DNA from: Wenzhouxiangella sp. XN79A
GTDB taxonomy: Bacteria > Pseudomonadota > Gammaproteobacteria > Xanthomonadales > Wenzhouxiangellaceae
Reading direction: 5' to 3'
DNA: 46,548 nt
NCBI RefSeq assembly: GCF_012272825.1
Contig: NZ_JAAWWS010000151.1
Location: 1-46,548 of the forward strand
The notes beneath the pieces were generated by a model. The model saw only the letters and a program-made list of their open reading frames with translations. It was not told where the DNA came from and did no database searches. The position numbers and the translations under genes are program-made. Shown here one piece after another: positions 35,180 to 46,548 of the stretch (the first letter of the stretch is position 1; the number at the start of each line of letters is the position of its first letter).

Positions 35180-35278
35180 GGCGCATACCGGATGCGCCTG
35201 CCCGAACAGACCGCGGCCGGGGAGGATTCCTTTCACCGGATTCCACCGATGCGATCGAAACGTAAAGGATCGGATCCT
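35180..35278 (-). promoter_or_regulatory. candidate regulatory palindromes upstream of hvfA
   Basis: In the 224-bp gap between nth and hvfA there are two palindromes. GGCGCAT-ACCGG-ATGCGCC at 35180-35198 is a perfect 7-bp inverted repeat 57 bp before the hvfA start. AGGATCGGATCCT at 35266-35278 is an odd-centred 13-bp palindrome. Either might be an operator or leader hairpin of the RiPP operon. I cannot match them to a known regulator, and no sigma or anti-sigma gene is adjacent. No clear -35/-10 pair is seen. Confidence 0.35.
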
Positions 35279-35347
35279 CCACCAACGACGGCCGGCCCCG
35301 GAGCGGGACGCTACTGATAGCACATCTGCATGGCTGCCAGCAAGAAC

Positions 35348-36022
35348 TCAGTCGGCCGCGGCCGGGGCGTCGGGTGTCCCGGGGGTCTTGTTCGTGAAAT
35401 TGCACAGATCGGCGACCGGGCAATGCGGACAGTCGGGCCTGCGCGCCTTGCAGATGTAGCGGCCGTGCAGGATCAGCCAGTGGTGGGCATGCTGCAGGTA
35501 CTCGGCCGGCACCCGCTTCAGCAGCGCCTTCTCGACGGCCAGCGGGGTCCTGCCGGCCGCCAGACCGGTCCGGTTGGCGACCCGGAAGATGTGGGTGTCC
35601 ACGGCCATGGTCGGCTCGCCGAACGCGGTGTTCATGACCACGTTGGCGGTCTTCCTGCCCACTCCGGGCAGCGCTTCCAGCGCGGCCCGCTCGCGCGGGA
35701 CCTCGCCGGCGTAGAGCTCGACCAGCGCCTTGCACGTACGCATGACATTGCGGGCCTTTGAATTGAACAGCCCGATCGTCTTGATGTGCTCCTTGAGGCC
35801 GTCCTCGCCGAGTTCGAGAATGGCCTGCGGCGTGTTGGCGACCGGGAACAGCCGCCGGGTGGCCTTGTTGACGCCCACGTCGGTGGCCTGTGCCGAAAGG
35901 ATCACCGCGATCAGCAGCTCGAAGGTCGATGAATATTCCAGCTCGGTGGTCGGCTCGGGGTCCAGTTCGGCCAGTCGCCGGAAGAACTCGGCACGGTTGT
36001 CGGGGTTCATCGGGCGGGGCAT
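35348..36022 (-). CDS. nth: endonuclease III
   Basis: 224 residues. A DNA glycosylase/AP lyase for oxidised pyrimidines. The helix-hairpin-helix LPGVGRKTANVV carries the catalytic lysine K124, the catalytic aspartate is D142 (AVDTHIFRVANR), and the 4Fe-4S cluster is C191-x6-C198-x2-C201-x5-C207. AAGGAAG lies 8 nt before ATG 36022; an ATG four codons in is the alternative. Last gene of rnfABCDGE-nth, an order shared with E. coli and pseudomonads. The C-terminal tail is slightly longer and Ala/Pro-rich. Confidence 0.97.
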   Translation of the reverse strand: MPRPMNPDNRAEFFRRLAELDPEPTTELEYSSTFELLIAVILSAQATDVGVNKATRRLFPVANTPQAILELGEDGLKEHIKTIGLFNSKARNVMRTCKALVELYAGEVPRERAALEALPGVGRKTANVVMNTAFGEPTMAVDTHIFRVANRTGLAAGRTPLAVEKALLKRVPAEYLQHAHHWLILHGRYICKARRPDCPHCPVADLCNFTNKTPGTPDAPAAAD

Positions 36023-36067
36023 GGTTGCTTCCTTCGCTGATCGTCGGGCTGTGCGGACCGCTGAGGT

Positions 36068-36769
36068 TCAGGCGGTTTCGGGCCCTGGGGCCGAGGTGCC
36101 GGCGGGCTCGGTCGATGGCGCGGACCGGGGCGCCGGGCGGCGGGTGTGCAGGTGCTGTCGCAGTGCGACCAGCAGGCCCAGGCCGATGAAGGCGCCGGGC
36201 GGAAGGATCGCCAGCAGCAGGCCGTGCTGCTCGGGAAACAGCTGCAGGGTCAGCCCGGCGGCCGCCGGCCCGAACAGCTGGTCGGCCCCGGCCAGCAGCG
36301 AGCCCTGGCCGATCAGTTCGCGCAGGGAGCCTAGCACCACCAGCACCAGCAGGAAGCCGAGCCCCTGGGCCAGGCCGTCGTGCAGCGCATCGATCACCGG
36401 CCGACGCGAGGCGAAGGCCTCGGCCCGGGCCAGCAAGGTGCAGTTGGTGACGATCAGCGGGATGAAGATGCCCAGCGTGGTCCACAGGTCGTAGAAGAAC
36501 GCGGCCAGGATCCGGTCGACCACGGTGACCAGCGTGGCGATGATCAGCACGAAGACCGGAATGCGCAGTTCCGCGGCGACCTGGTGGCGCAGCAGCGAGA
36601 CCAGCACGTTGCTGGCCGCGAGCACCGCCAGCGTGGCCAGGCCGAGGCCGAGCCCGTTGATCGCGGTGCCGGTGACTGCCAGCAGCGGACACAGGCCGAG
36701 CAGCTGGACCAGGCCGGGGTTGTTGGTCCAGAGGCCGTCGCGCCACAAGGTTCGGGTTGTTGCGTTCAT
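36068..36769 (-). CDS. rnfE: Rnf electron transport complex subunit E
   Basis: 233 residues, six membrane segments. It starts [26 protein letters not shown], the RnfE signature, and has the second conserved Cys-bearing helix [15 protein letters not shown], homologous to RnfA in inverted topology; the two Cys share the membrane 2Fe-2S cluster. A Pro/Ala-rich C-terminal tail extends past the E. coli length. The ATG overlaps the rnfG stop (ATGA). Confidence 0.96.
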   Translation of the reverse strand: MNATTRTLWRDGLWTNNPGLVQLLGLCPLLAVTGTAINGLGLGLATLAVLAASNVLVSLLRHQVAAELRIPVFVLIIATLVTVVDRILAAFFYDLWTTLGIFIPLIVTNCTLLARAEAFASRRPVIDALHDGLAQGLGFLLVLVVLGSLRELIGQGSLLAGADQLFGPAAAGLTLQLFPEQHGLLLAILPPGAFIGLGLLVALRQHLHTRRPAPRSAPSTEPAGTSAPGPETA

Positions 36770-37383
36770 TCCTGACTCGCCGGAATCTCGAAGATGCGCT
36801 CGCGGTTGGCGCGCTGCCAGGCCAGCACCCGGCCGATGGCATCGATGACCGCAGCGGAGGTGATCGTCGCGCTCGACAGTGTATCGAAGGCGCCGCCGCG
36901 ACGGTCGGGACGCCAGTCCCCGGCCGGCGGATCGCCGAGCGCGCGGCCCTCGAACTGCCGGATCCAGTCCGAGCGGTCCGATTCGATGCGGTCTCCGAGG
37001 CCGGGCGTCTCGCGGTGCTCGAGCACGCGCACGCCGATGACTTCGCCGTCGGGTCGCAGCGCGATCAGCAGCCGGATCGGACCGCTGTAGCCCTCGGTGG
37101 TGGTCACGTCGGCCAGCAGCGCGATCGGCTCGCCGGCGCGCCGGGCCCGATGGATCGTCGACGGCGGCTCGAGACCGGCGATCCAGGCCGGGAACCGGTC
37201 GTGGATCGGGTCGTTGTCGTAGCTGCCTTCGGCCAGCAGCTGGGTCAGCGTGGCGTGTGCGCGCTGCTCGGCCTGCTCGGCGATCGGCCCGGCCGTCCAC
37301 TGGTGGACGCCGGCCAGCAGCACGGCCGCGGCCGCTGCGACCAGGCCCAGGACCGGAAGAGGGTGCTGTCGGAAGGACCTCAT
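36766..37383 (-). CDS. rnfG: Rnf electron transport complex subunit G (covalent FMN)
   Basis: 205 residues. One N-terminal membrane helix (about 9-27) and a periplasmic FMN-binding domain. [13 protein letters not shown] is the family motif. The FMN attachment region reads [11 protein letters not shown], keeping the Thr that takes the flavin but with Ser where most relatives have Gly in (S/T)GAT. ATGA overlaps with both rnfD and rnfE indicate coupled translation. Confidence 0.95.
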   Translation of the reverse strand: MRSFRQHPLPVLGLVAAAAAVLLAGVHQWTAGPIAEQAEQRAHATLTQLLAEGSYDNDPIHDRFPAWIAGLEPPSTIHRARRAGEPIALLADVTTTEGYSGPIRLLIALRPDGEVIGVRVLEHRETPGLGDRIESDRSDWIRQFEGRALGDPPAGDWRPDRRGGAFDTLSSATITSAAVIDAIGRVLAWQRANRERIFEIPASQE

Positions 37384-38426
37384 GAGCCGTCCCGGTCGCT
37401 GTCATGGCCGTAGGTCCGCGGCCGGGTCAGCCGGTCGATCATCGGCGCGGCCATGTTCATCAGCAGCACCGCGAACGCGACGCCGTCCGGGTAGCCGCCG
37501 AAGCGGCGGATGGCCAGCGTCAGGATCGCCACGCCGGCGCCGAACACCAGCCGGCCGCGCATTGTCGAACAGCCCGAGACCGGGTCGGTGGCGATGAAGA
37601 ACGCGGCCAGCACCAGCGCGCCGGAAAACACGTGCTGCAGCGGCGAAGGGTGGATGTCCGGCCCGAGCAGCCACATCGGCGTGGAGACCAGCAGGGTGGT
37701 GCCGATCACCGCCACCGGCACGTGCCAGGAGATCACTCGCCGCCAGACCAGGTAGAGGCCGCCGAGCGCGTAGAAGTTGGCGATCCACTCCCAGCCCAGG
37801 CCGCCGAAATCGCCGAAGATCGGCGCGGCGCGGATCTCGGTAACCAGCCGGTTCTCGGCCACGCCGGTTCTCAGCGCATCCAGCGGCGTGGCCTGGCTGA
37901 TCGCGTCCCAGCCCACCGAAGGCGGCAGCTGGCCGGTGAAGATCGCGATCGCGGTCTCGCCGATGCCGGGCAGGCCGGGCGTCAGCGAGCGGGGCGCCAG
38001 CCATTGCGACAGCTCGATCGGAAACGCGATGATCACCGCGGCGAAGCCGACCATCGCCGGGTTGAACAGGTTCGAGCCCAGCCCGCCGTACAGGTGCTTG
38101 GCGATGACGATCGCGAACAGCATGCCGGTCAGCGCGATCCACCACGGCGCCAGCGGCGGGACGCACAGCGCGAACAGCACCGCGGTGACCACCGCGCTGT
38201 AGTCGGACAGGAAAGGCTTCAGCGGCCTGTCGCGGAGCGTGAGCATCGCGGCTTCCAGGGCCAGCGCGAAGGTCACGGCCAGGGCGATCTGGAACAGGAT
38301 GCCGACGCCGAAATAGACCACGTGGGCGACGATGCCGGGGACCAGGGCGTAGAGCACCTGGCGCATCACGCCGCCGACCGTGCTGATCGGGGGCAGGTGC
38401 GGGGCGCCGGCCAGCGACAGGTTCAT
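37380..38426 (-). CDS. rnfD: Rnf electron transport complex subunit D (covalent FMN)
   Basis: 348 residues, about nine membrane segments. [12 protein letters not shown] and [10 protein letters not shown] are conserved Rnf/Nqr blocks. The covalent FMN site is [11 protein letters not shown] (Thr in the S-x-A-T motif). It forms the flavin part of the ion-pumping path. Its start overlaps the rnfC stop as ATGA. Confidence 0.96.
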   Translation of the reverse strand: MNLSLAGAPHLPPISTVGGVMRQVLYALVPGIVAHVVYFGVGILFQIALAVTFALALEAAMLTLRDRPLKPFLSDYSAVVTAVLFALCVPPLAPWWIALTGMLFAIVIAKHLYGGLGSNLFNPAMVGFAAVIIAFPIELSQWLAPRSLTPGLPGIGETAIAIFTGQLPPSVGWDAISQATPLDALRTGVAENRLVTEIRAAPIFGDFGGLGWEWIANFYALGGLYLVWRRVISWHVPVAVIGTTLLVSTPMWLLGPDIHPSPLQHVFSGALVLAAFFIATDPVSGCSTMRGRLVFGAGVAILTLAIRRFGGYPDGVAFAVLLMNMAAPMIDRLTRPRTYGHDSDRDGS

Positions 38427-39982
38427 GCGTCGTTGTCCCCCGCGTCGCCGGTGTCCTTCTGCGCCCGGGCCCGGGCGCGCTCGATTGCGGCCCGGACTTC
38501 GTCCTGCGCCCGGTCGGCGTCCTTGAGGCGGCGTTCGCGCGCTTCGCGTTGTTCTCGTCGCGCGGCCTCGCGCTCGGCCAGCCGCGCCTCGCGCGCCTCG
38601 AAGCGGGCTTTCGCCCGGGCCGCGCGGGCGTCCTCGATGCCGCGTTCGCGCAGCACGCCCTTGCCGTGGCGGTAGTGGTCGACCAGCGGAATGTGGCTGG
38701 GACAGACGTGGGCGCAGCAACCGCATTCGATGCAGTCGAACAGGTTCAGTTCCCGGGCAGTGTCGAAGTCGTCGGCGACCAGGTGCTTGTAGAGCATCTG
38801 CGGCAGCAGGCTGGCCGGACAGACCCGGATGCACTCACCGCAGTTGATGCACGGCATCACCGGCTGTTCGCGCGCGGTGTCTTCGGGCCTGAGCGCCAGG
38901 ATGCAGTTGCTGCCCTTGGTGATCGGAATCCGGTCCGAGGCCAGCGGCAGGCCCGACATCGGGCCGCCGAGCACCAGCCGATCGATCGCGCCGGTGGTGC
39001 CGTCGGCGGCGGCGATCAGCCCGGCGATCGGTGTGCCCAGCCGAACAACGAAATTGCGCGGATGCCGGATGCCCGGCCCGCTGACGGTGACGATGCGCTC
39101 GATGACCGGCCGGCCGTCGATCAGGATGTCGCGGGCCGCCGCGGCGGTGGCCACGTTCAGGCAGACCAGGCCGAGGTCCTGCGGCAGCCCGTCGTGCGGC
39201 ACCTCCTGGCCGGTCAGCACCTGGATCAGCTGTTTCTCACCGCCTTCCGGATAGATCGTCGTGACCTGGACGACCCGGATCGGCGCCTCCGCGTCGACGG
39301 CCCGGATCGCTGCGTTCAGGCGCTTGCGGACTTCGCCCATCTGGTCCTCGATCGCGATCACCACGTCGTCGGCGCCGGTGGCCCGGGCCAGCATCCGCGC
39401 ACCCTCGATGATTGCCTCGGGGCGGCTGCGCATGAGCATTTCGTCGCAGGAAATGTAGGGCTCGCACTCCGAGCCGTTCAGGATCAGCGCCCGGATCGGC
39501 GGAAACTCGCCGCGCAGCTTGGCCGCGGTCGGGAAGACCGCGCCGCCGAGGCCGGCCAGTCCCCCGGCCCGCAGTCGTTCGATCAGTGCATCGGTTGATT
39601 CGTAGGTCCAGTCTTCCGGCACGTCCAGCGGCTCGAAGCGGTCTTCGCCGTCGGGGATCAGCACGATGCAGCGCGCCTGCCCGCCGGGCGGCCAGCTGAC
39701 CGGTCCGTCGCGCAGCGCCTCGACGGTGCCCGAGGTCGGCGCGTGGATCGGCACTTCGCGATCGCTGCGGGCGCGGGTCAGCGGCTGGCCGCCGACGACC
39801 CGGTCGCCGGGCTCGACCAGGCATTCGCCGGCCGGTCCCTGGTGCTGGGCCAGCGGCAGCCACAGGCGCTCGGGCAGCGGAGCGGGCGTCAGCGGGTCGC
39901 GGCAGGCGATCTGCTTGTGGTGGCGCAGCTTCAGGCCGCCCGGGAAGCGGTACAGGTGGCGTCCGAGCTCGAACTCAGCCAT
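38423..39982 (-). CDS. rnfC: Rnf electron transport complex subunit C (NADH-binding, two 4Fe-4S)
   Basis: 519 residues. The cytoplasmic subunit that exchanges electrons with NAD(H). It carries the FMN/NAD region ([29 protein letters not shown]) and two ferredoxin-type motifs, [12 protein letters not shown] and [12 protein letters not shown]. The last 65 or so residues are a highly charged Ala/Arg/Glu coiled-coil tail, as in the longer gammaproteobacterial RnfC. ATG 39982 lies inside the end of rnfB (8-bp overlap). Confidence 0.96.
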   Translation of the reverse strand: MAEFELGRHLYRFPGGLKLRHHKQIACRDPLTPAPLPERLWLPLAQHQGPAGECLVEPGDRVVGGQPLTRARSDREVPIHAPTSGTVEALRDGPVSWPPGGQARCIVLIPDGEDRFEPLDVPEDWTYESTDALIERLRAGGLAGLGGAVFPTAAKLRGEFPPIRALILNGSECEPYISCDEMLMRSRPEAIIEGARMLARATGADDVVIAIEDQMGEVRKRLNAAIRAVDAEAPIRVVQVTTIYPEGGEKQLIQVLTGQEVPHDGLPQDLGLVCLNVATAAAARDILIDGRPVIERIVTVSGPGIRHPRNFVVRLGTPIAGLIAAADGTTGAIDRLVLGGPMSGLPLASDRIPITKGSNCILALRPEDTAREQPVMPCINCGECIRVCPASLLPQMLYKHLVADDFDTARELNLFDCIECGCCAHVCPSHIPLVDHYRHGKGVLRERGIEDARAARAKARFEAREARLAEREAARREQREARERRLKDADRAQDEVRAAIERARARAQKDTGDAGDNDA

Positions 39983-40544
39983 GCCGCACCTCGATCGGGA
40001 TCGAGCGGCGGGGTGCATCGGGCTCGGGCCAGATGAACGGGGCCGGCCGCGGCACCAGGTCGATGCAGTCGACCGGGCAGGGCGGCAGGCAGAGTTCGCA
40101 GCCGGTGCAGTCGGCCTCGATGACGGTGTGCATGCGCCTGGCCGCGCCGACGATCGCGTCGACCGGGCAGGCCTGGATGCACAGCGTGCAGCCGATGCAG
40201 CGGTCTTCGTCGATCAGGGCCACCTGCGGTGGCTTGGTCTCGCCGCGTTCGGCGTCCAGCGGCTTCGGCTCGCGGCCGAGCAGCTCGGCCAGCTCGCGCA
40301 CGCCGGTCTCGCCGCCGGGCGGGCACTGGTTGATGTCGGCCTCGCCGCGGGCAATCGCCTCGGCGTAGGGCCGGCAGCCGGGGTAGCCGCACTGCGCGCA
40401 CTGGGTCTGCGGCAGAACGGCATTGATCCGCTCGACCACCGAATCCTCGTCGGGCGCCAGCCGCTTCGCGCCGATCCGGAGCACCAGGCCGATGCCCAGC
40501 AGCAGGGCCAGCAGCACGACCAGTGCGGTCAGAACGCCGCTCAC
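39975..40544 (-). CDS. rnfB: Rnf electron transport complex subunit B (ferredoxin)
   Basis: 189 residues. An N-terminal membrane helix (about 5-23), then the 4-Cys domain [19 protein letters not shown] ... QCPPGG and two 4Fe-4S motifs, [12 protein letters not shown] and [12 protein letters not shown]. It is the entry point for ferredoxin electrons. The start is a GTG overlapping the rnfA stop (GTGA). Confidence 0.96.
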   Translation of the reverse strand: MSGVLTALVVLLALLLGIGLVLRIGAKRLAPDEDSVVERINAVLPQTQCAQCGYPGCRPYAEAIARGEADINQCPPGGETGVRELAELLGREPKPLDAERGETKPPQVALIDEDRCIGCTLCIQACPVDAIVGAARRMHTVIEADCTGCELCLPPCPVDCIDLVPRPAPFIWPEPDAPRRSIPIEVRHG

Positions 40545-41119
40545 AGCTTGGCGAACCCGGCGAAGCCCATGAAGGCCAGCGCCATCAGTCCGGCGGTGAT
40601 CAGCGCGATCGGCGCGCCGCGGAAGCTGGCCGGGACGTCGGCCAGGTCCAGCCGCTCGCGGGCCGCGGCCAGCAGCACCAGCACCAGCCCGAAGCCGGCC
40701 GCCGCGCCGAAGCCGTACAGCGCCGACTCGACCAGCGAGTGCTGTTCACGCACGTTCAGCAGCGCCACGCCGAGTACCGCGCAGTTGCTGGTGATCAGCG
40801 GCAGGTAGATGCCGAGCACGCGGTGCAGCATCGGCGCGGCGTGGCGCAGGACCAGCTCGGTCAGCTGGACCAGGCCGGCAATGACCACGATGAAGGCCAC
40901 GATGCGCAGGTAGCCCAGCCCCAGCGGCTCCAGCACCCAGGCGGTCAGGACGTAGCTGGCCACGGCCGAGAGGGTCAGTACGAATGCCGTGGCCATCGCC
41001 ATGCCGGCCGCGCCCTCCAGCCGTCCGGACACGCCGAGGAACGGGCACAGGCCGAGAAACTGCACCAGCACGAAGTTGTTGACCAGCGCGGCGCTGACGA
41101 CGATGAGCAGGAGATCCAT
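40541..41119 (-). CDS. rnfA: Rnf electron transport complex subunit A
   Basis: 192 residues, six membrane segments. [19 protein letters not shown] and [16 protein letters not shown] carry the conserved cysteines of the membrane 2Fe-2S site. First gene of the rnf operon. A 109-bp gap with the ftsH terminator separates it from ftsH, so the operon promoter should lie there; I see no clear hexamers. Confidence 0.97.
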   Translation of the reverse strand: MDLLLIVVSAALVNNFVLVQFLGLCPFLGVSGRLEGAAGMAMATAFVLTLSAVASYVLTAWVLEPLGLGYLRIVAFIVVIAGLVQLTELVLRHAAPMLHRVLGIYLPLITSNCAVLGVALLNVREQHSLVESALYGFGAAAGFGLVLVLLAAARERLDLADVPASFRGAPIALITAGLMALAFMGFAGFAKL

Positions 41120-41183
41120 GGCACCTGCGATTGTGCCATCGGCGCTGCAAAGCTGCGCGCGACGGACCGGCTCGGCCTCGACC

Positions 41184-41216
41184 GGAAACGAACGACCCCG
41201 CGGCGGGGCGGGGTCG
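41184..41216 (-). terminator. terminator after ftsH
   Basis: CGACCCCGC (41193-41201) pairs perfectly with GCGGGGTCG (41208-41216), loop of 6 nt. On the minus strand it is followed by TTCGTTTCC. It lies 13 bp past the ftsH stop. Confidence 0.7.
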
Positions 41217-41228
41217 GGGTGGGTCGGT

Positions 41229-43151
<1,923 letters not shown>

Positions 43152-43222
43152 CGTCGGGCTCCTGGGCTGTCACGTGCGCTGCGGCCGTTCGGGGGCAGCG
43201 CGGAATTCGGGGTTTCGACCGG

Positions 43223-43831
43223 TCAGGACGGCTTCAGACCGTCGCCGACCAGGTAGACCTCGCGGCTCTCTCGCCGGGAGGCGTTCGGCTTGCGGATTCG
43301 AACGACTCTGAATGTAGCACGCGCTTCGCGAACGAACGCGTCAAAGCCTTCACCCTGAAACAGCTTGACCACGAACCGTCCGTTCGGTTCCAGCCACTGG
43401 CGGGCGAACTCCAGCGCCAGTTCGGCCAGGTGCATGCTGCGGGCCTGGTCCGCGACCGCAATGCCGGAGAGATTGGGGGCCATGTCGGAAAGCACAAGGT
43501 CGACCCGCTCGCCGACCCGGGCTTCGAGCTGCTCGAGCACCGGCTGCTCGCGGAAATCGCCCTCGATGACCTCGACGCCGGGCAGCGCATCCATCGGCAG
43601 GATGTCCAACGCCACCACCCGGCCGGTCTCGCCGACCTTCTCGGCGGCGACCTGTGCCCAGCTGCCCGGTGCCGCGCCGAGGTCGACCACCTTCAGGCCG
43701 GGCCGCAGCAGGCGGTCCTTTTCGTCGAGCTCCAGCAGCTTGAAGGCCGCACGGGCCCGGTAGCCGGCCGCGCGGGCCTGCTTGACGTAGGGGTCCTTTT
43801 CCTGGCGGGCCTTCCAGCGGTTGGAGCTCAT
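43223..43831 (-). CDS. rlmE: 23S rRNA (uridine-2'-O)-methyltransferase RlmE
   Basis: 202 residues from ATG 43831. It methylates U2552 of 23S rRNA (heat-shock RrmJ/FtsJ). The catalytic tetrad K31, D116, K156, E191 is complete, the SAM site is [11 protein letters not shown], and DMAPNLSG is the family motif. An in-frame extension upstream to 43945 would overlap the divergent metG promoter and lacks family homology. It precedes ftsH by 71 bp on the same strand. Confidence 0.96.
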   Translation of the reverse strand: MSSNRWKARQEKDPYVKQARAAGYRARAAFKLLELDEKDRLLRPGLKVVDLGAAPGSWAQVAAEKVGETGRVVALDILPMDALPGVEVIEGDFREQPVLEQLEARVGERVDLVLSDMAPNLSGIAVADQARSMHLAELALEFARQWLEPNGRFVVKLFQGEGFDAFVREARATFRVVRIRKPNASRRESREVYLVGDGLKPS

Positions 43832-43874
43832 CGGTCCGGTCCTCGGTTGGAGTGCTCGGCGATCGGGTTCATCG

Positions 43875-43916
43875 ATTATCCCACCCAGTATCGCATCCGG
43901 GCCCCCATGCGATAAT
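43875..43916. promoter_or_regulatory. divergent rlmE/metG promoter region
   Basis: The 116-bp gap between the two start codons has a GATAAT hexamer for each direction: 43911-43916 on the plus strand (32 bp before metG) and 43880-43875 on the minus strand (44 bp before rlmE). The -35 regions are weak in both. Confidence 0.45.
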
Positions 43917-43947
43917 GTCGGGCTTTCCGAGACCGACCGAGACATCC

Positions 43948-45975
43948 ATGAGTCGCCGCCGCATCCTGGTCACCGCCGCGCTGCCCTACGCCAACGGTCC
44001 GATCCACCTCGGCCACATGCTGGAATACGTCCAGACCGACATCTGGGCCCGGTTCCAGCGTGCGCGCGGCCACGAGGTCGTGTTCGCCTGGGCCGACGAC
44101 GCGCACGGCACGCCGATCATGCTCAACGCCGAGAAGCGCGGCATGACGCCGGAGCAGCTGATCGAGTTGTTCGGCGAGCAGCACGAGCGCGACTTCCGCG
44201 ATTTCGGTATTTCCCACGACAACTTCTCCTCGACCCACAGCGAGACCAATCGCGAACTGGTCGAGGAGATCTGGCAGAAGCTCGTCGACGGCGGCAGCGT
44301 GGTCACGCGGACCATCGAGCAGTTCTTCGACACCGAGAAGAGCCTGTTCCTGCCCGACCGCTTCATCCGCGGATCCTGCCCGCGCTGCAAGGCGCCGGAG
44401 CAGTACGGCGACTCCTGCGAGAGCTGCGGGGCGACCTACGAACCGACCGACCTGATCGAACCGCGCTCGGTACTGTCGGGATCCACCCCGGTCATGAAGT
44501 CCACCGAGCACCACTTCGTCACCCTCAAGCCCTTCGAAGAGGGCCTGAAGGCCTGGATGCGCTCCGGCCCGCTGCAGGACGAGGTCGCCAACAAGCTCGA
44601 CGAGTGGTTCGAGGGCGGCCTGCGCGACTGGGACGTGACCCGCGACGCGCCGTACTTCGGCTTCCGGATTCCCGGCACCGAGGACAAGTACTTCTACGTC
44701 TGGCTGGATGCGCCGGTCGGGTATCTCTCGAGTTTCAAGGAAGTCTGCCGGGCGCGCGGCCTGGACTTCGACGCCTGGGTGCGGCCCGGGGCCGACGCCG
44801 AGATGCACCACTTCATCGGCAAGGACATCATCTACTTCCACTGCCTGTTCTGGCCGGCGATGCTGGAAGGTGCCGGGTTCAAGCGCCCCGACACCGTGCA
44901 CGCGCACGGCTTCCTGACCGTCAACGGCACCAAGATGTCGAAGTCGCGCGGCACCTTCATCATGGCCCGCACCTGGCTGGACCACCTGCCGCCGGACGTG
45001 CTGCGCTACTACTTTGCCGCCAAGCTGGGCCCGGGCCTGGCCGATCTCGACCTGAACTTCGACGACTTCATCAACCGGGTCAACTCGGATCTCGTCGGCA
45101 AGCTGGTCAACATCGCCAGCCGCGCCGCCGGTTTCGTCCACAGGCTCGGCGGCGGAACGCTCTCGGCCACCCTGCCGGACGCCGACCTGTACCGCGAGTT
45201 CACCGACGCCAGCGAGGCCATCGCCGAGGACTACGAGCAGCGCAACTTCGCCTCGGCCATCCGCCGCATCATGGCGCTGGCCGACCGCGCCAACCAGTAC
45301 GTCGACGAACACAAGCCGTGGAAGATGGCGAAGGAAGAAGGCCGGGCGGTCGAGGTCGTGGCCGTCTGCACCCAGGCGCTGAACCTGTTCCGCGTGCTGA
45401 CCACCTGGCTGTCGCCGGTCATCCCGACCATTGCCGAAAACGCCGGCACCTTCCTGAACGACGACCTGATGAGCTGGGCCGGCCTGGACGAACCGCTGCT
45501 CGATCACCGCATCGAGAACTTCCAGCCGCTGGCCCGCCGGGTCGAACCCCGACAGATCGAGGCATTGATGAACGACGCGAAAGAATCGCTCGAGTCCACC
45601 GAGTCATCGTCCGACACCGCAGAGACCGCGCCGAAGCTCGAGCTGGCGCCGGAAATCACCATCGACGACTTCATCAAGGTCGACCTGCGCGTGGCGCGGA
45701 TCGCCGAGGCCGGCTTCGTCGAAGGCGCCGACAAGCTGCTGCGCCTGGTCCTCGACCTTGGCGGCGAGACCCGCCAGGTCTTCGCCGGCATCCGCGGCGC
45801 CTACGAACCGGCCGACCTCGAGGGCCGGCTGACCGTCATGGTCGCCAACCTCAAGCCGCGCAAGATGCGATTCGGGATGTCCGAGGGCATGGTGCTGGCG
45901 GCCGGCGGCGACGACGGCGGGCCGTACCTGCTCTCACCGGATTCCGATGCGCAGCCGGGCATGCGGGTGAAGTAG
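43948..45975 (+). CDS. metG: methionyl-tRNA synthetase
   Basis: 675 residues, the dimeric long form. The HIGH motif is H20-LGH23, KMSKS is near 330, and the zinc-binding knuckles are [18 protein letters not shown] (near 146-163). A low-complexity Glu/Ser linker (about 540-565) joins the catalytic and anticodon parts to a C-terminal tRNA-binding OB domain ([14 protein letters not shown] onward). ATG 43948 gives the normal N-terminus [16 protein letters not shown]. Divergent from rlmE. Confidence 0.97.
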   Translation: MSRRRILVTAALPYANGPIHLGHMLEYVQTDIWARFQRARGHEVVFAWADDAHGTPIMLNAEKRGMTPEQLIELFGEQHERDFRDFGISHDNFSSTHSETNRELVEEIWQKLVDGGSVVTRTIEQFFDTEKSLFLPDRFIRGSCPRCKAPEQYGDSCESCGATYEPTDLIEPRSVLSGSTPVMKSTEHHFVTLKPFEEGLKAWMRSGPLQDEVANKLDEWFEGGLRDWDVTRDAPYFGFRIPGTEDKYFYVWLDAPVGYLSSFKEVCRARGLDFDAWVRPGADAEMHHFIGKDIIYFHCLFWPAMLEGAGFKRPDTVHAHGFLTVNGTKMSKSRGTFIMARTWLDHLPPDVLRYYFAAKLGPGLADLDLNFDDFINRVNSDLVGKLVNIASRAAGFVHRLGGGTLSATLPDADLYREFTDASEAIAEDYEQRNFASAIRRIMALADRANQYVDEHKPWKMAKEEGRAVEVVAVCTQALNLFRVLTTWLSPVIPTIAENAGTFLNDDLMSWAGLDEPLLDHRIENFQPLARRVEPRQIEALMNDAKESLESTESSSDTAETAPKLELAPEITIDDFIKVDLRVARIAEAGFVEGADKLLRLVLDLGGETRQVFAGIRGAYEPADLEGRLTVMVANLKPRKMRFGMSEGMVLAAGGDDGGPYLLSPDSDAQPGMRVK

Positions 45976-45979
45976 GTTT

Positions 45980-46016
45980 TCCGGGCGCTGCCCCGGGGCC
46001 CGCTTTTCACTTTTTC
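45980..46016 (+). terminator. probable terminator after metG
   Basis: CGGGC (45982-45986) and GCCCG (45998-46002) form a short stem around a C-rich loop, followed by CTTTTCACTTTTTCC. It begins 6 bp after the stop. The short stem makes it moderate. Confidence 0.5.
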
Positions 46017-46548
46017 CTGTTCGAGGCCGCTCGCGGGCGAAGGGCGGCCGATTCGGTTCGCGCGCAAGCGCCCTCCAACCGTCGATCGGATCGAGGCGGC
46101 TGGAGCTTCCTGTTGGAGGCCGCTCGCGGGCGAAGGGTGGCCGATTCGGTTCGCGCGCAAGCGCCCTCCAACAGTCGATCAGGGCGAAGCGGCTCGATTC
46201 ACCTGTTGGAGGCCGCTCGCGGGCGAAGGGTGGCCGATTCGGTTCGCGCGCAAGCGCCCTCCAACAGTCGATCAGGGCGAAGCGGCTCGATTCACCTGTT
46301 GGAGGCCGCTCGCGGGCGAAGGGTGGCCGGTGCGGTTCGCGCGCAAGCGCCCTCCAACAGTCGATCAGGGCGAAGCGGCTCGATTCACCTGTTGGAGGCC
46401 GCTCGCGGGCGAAGGGTGGCCGATTCGGTTCGCGCGCAAGCGCCCTCCAACAGGTGAATCAGCGCCGAGGCCGGATCGAAGGTCTGTTGGAGGCCGCTTG
46501 CGGGCGAAGGGTGGCCGATTCGGTTCGCGCGCAAGCGCCCTCCAACAG
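46017..46548. repeat. REP-like palindrome array, six copies, 93-bp period, running to the window end
   Basis: Six 65-bp palindromic units start at 46017, 46110, 46203, 46296, 46389 and 46484. Units 2-6 begin CTGTTGGAGG and end CCTCCAACAG (perfect 10-bp ends), and the inner arms CGCTCGCGGGCGAA / TTCGCGCGCAAGCG also pair at 12 of 14 positions, so each can fold into one long hairpin. Spacers are 28 bp, nearly identical for units 2-5, and 30 bp before unit 6. Unit 1 is the most diverged. This is the structure of repetitive extragenic palindromes; it may continue beyond the window. Confidence 0.93.

Noticed and set aside
43821-46457. An 878-codon plus-strand open frame extending into the repeat array
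   Set aside because: Out-of-frame shadow of metG; the repetitive C-terminus is just the translated palindromes.
46017-46548. CRISPR array
   Set aside because: The long unit is itself palindromic, spacers are nearly identical rather than unique, and no cas gene is near.

Overview
This is a gene-dense chromosomal segment from a high-GC bacterium. Gene content and order point to a Gammaproteobacterium: rnfABCDGE-nth, rlmE-ftsH, hemN next to an FNR/Anr-type regulator, ccoNOQP-ccoGHIS, and a nearby metG. Something near the Chromatiales or Lysobacterales (Wenzhouxiangella-like) is my guess from style alone; I cannot search databases. I see no phage, plasmid or transposase genes and no tRNA or rRNA. 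Most of the window is core chromosome with short intergenic repeats.

Layout. 1-917: partial DUF2868 membrane protein. 1055-12653: a complete microaerobic respiration island, with cbb3 cytochrome oxidase ccoNOQP, a small membrane ORF, ccoG, ccoH/fixH, the Cu ATPase ccoI, ccoS, a TauE/SafE-like membrane protein, hemN and an fnr/anr regulator. Near-consensus FNR boxes lie before ccoN, ccoH and hemN, and a fourth lies before ompW. 12744-21158: M14 metallopeptidase, a PEBP-family protein, a heptamer repeat array, uppP, glnA, a DUF4124 protein, dtd, an LpxL-type acyltransferase and a small TPR-like protein. 21230-24358: an intergenic inverted-repeat element, ompW, an iron-sulfur photolyase/cryptochrome and a Trm112-like protein. 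24477-31394: purEK, an ABC ATPase coupled to an argD-type aminotransferase, sodB, a lone hydantoinase B and RNase T. 31451-32359: a TraB/GumN protein. 32377-35123: a four-gene RiPP operon. 35348-41119: nth and rnfABCDGE. 41229-45975: ftsH, rlmE and metG. 45976-46548: a REP-like palindrome array running off the end.

The most interesting locus is the minus-strand operon at 35123-32377. A secreted precursor peptide with eleven EG[S/A]CG motifs in four 20-residue repeats (hvfA-like) is followed by a DUF692/MNIO maturase (hvfB-like), a DUF2063 partner (hvfC-like) and a DoxX membrane protein. By homology to the HvfABC/bufferin class, the cysteines should become copper-binding modified residues. The core differs from the classical EGKCG type by having Ser or Ala before each Cys.

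How it fits together: the FNR-type regulator should sense falling oxygen and switch on the high-affinity cbb3 oxidase, its copper-loading machinery, anaerobic heme synthesis and OmpW. Copper handling recurs in the window (CcoI, CcoS, the TauE/SafE-like protein and the RiPP operon). Rnf supplies ion-coupled electron transfer between ferredoxin and NAD, and nth and sodB cover oxidative damage.
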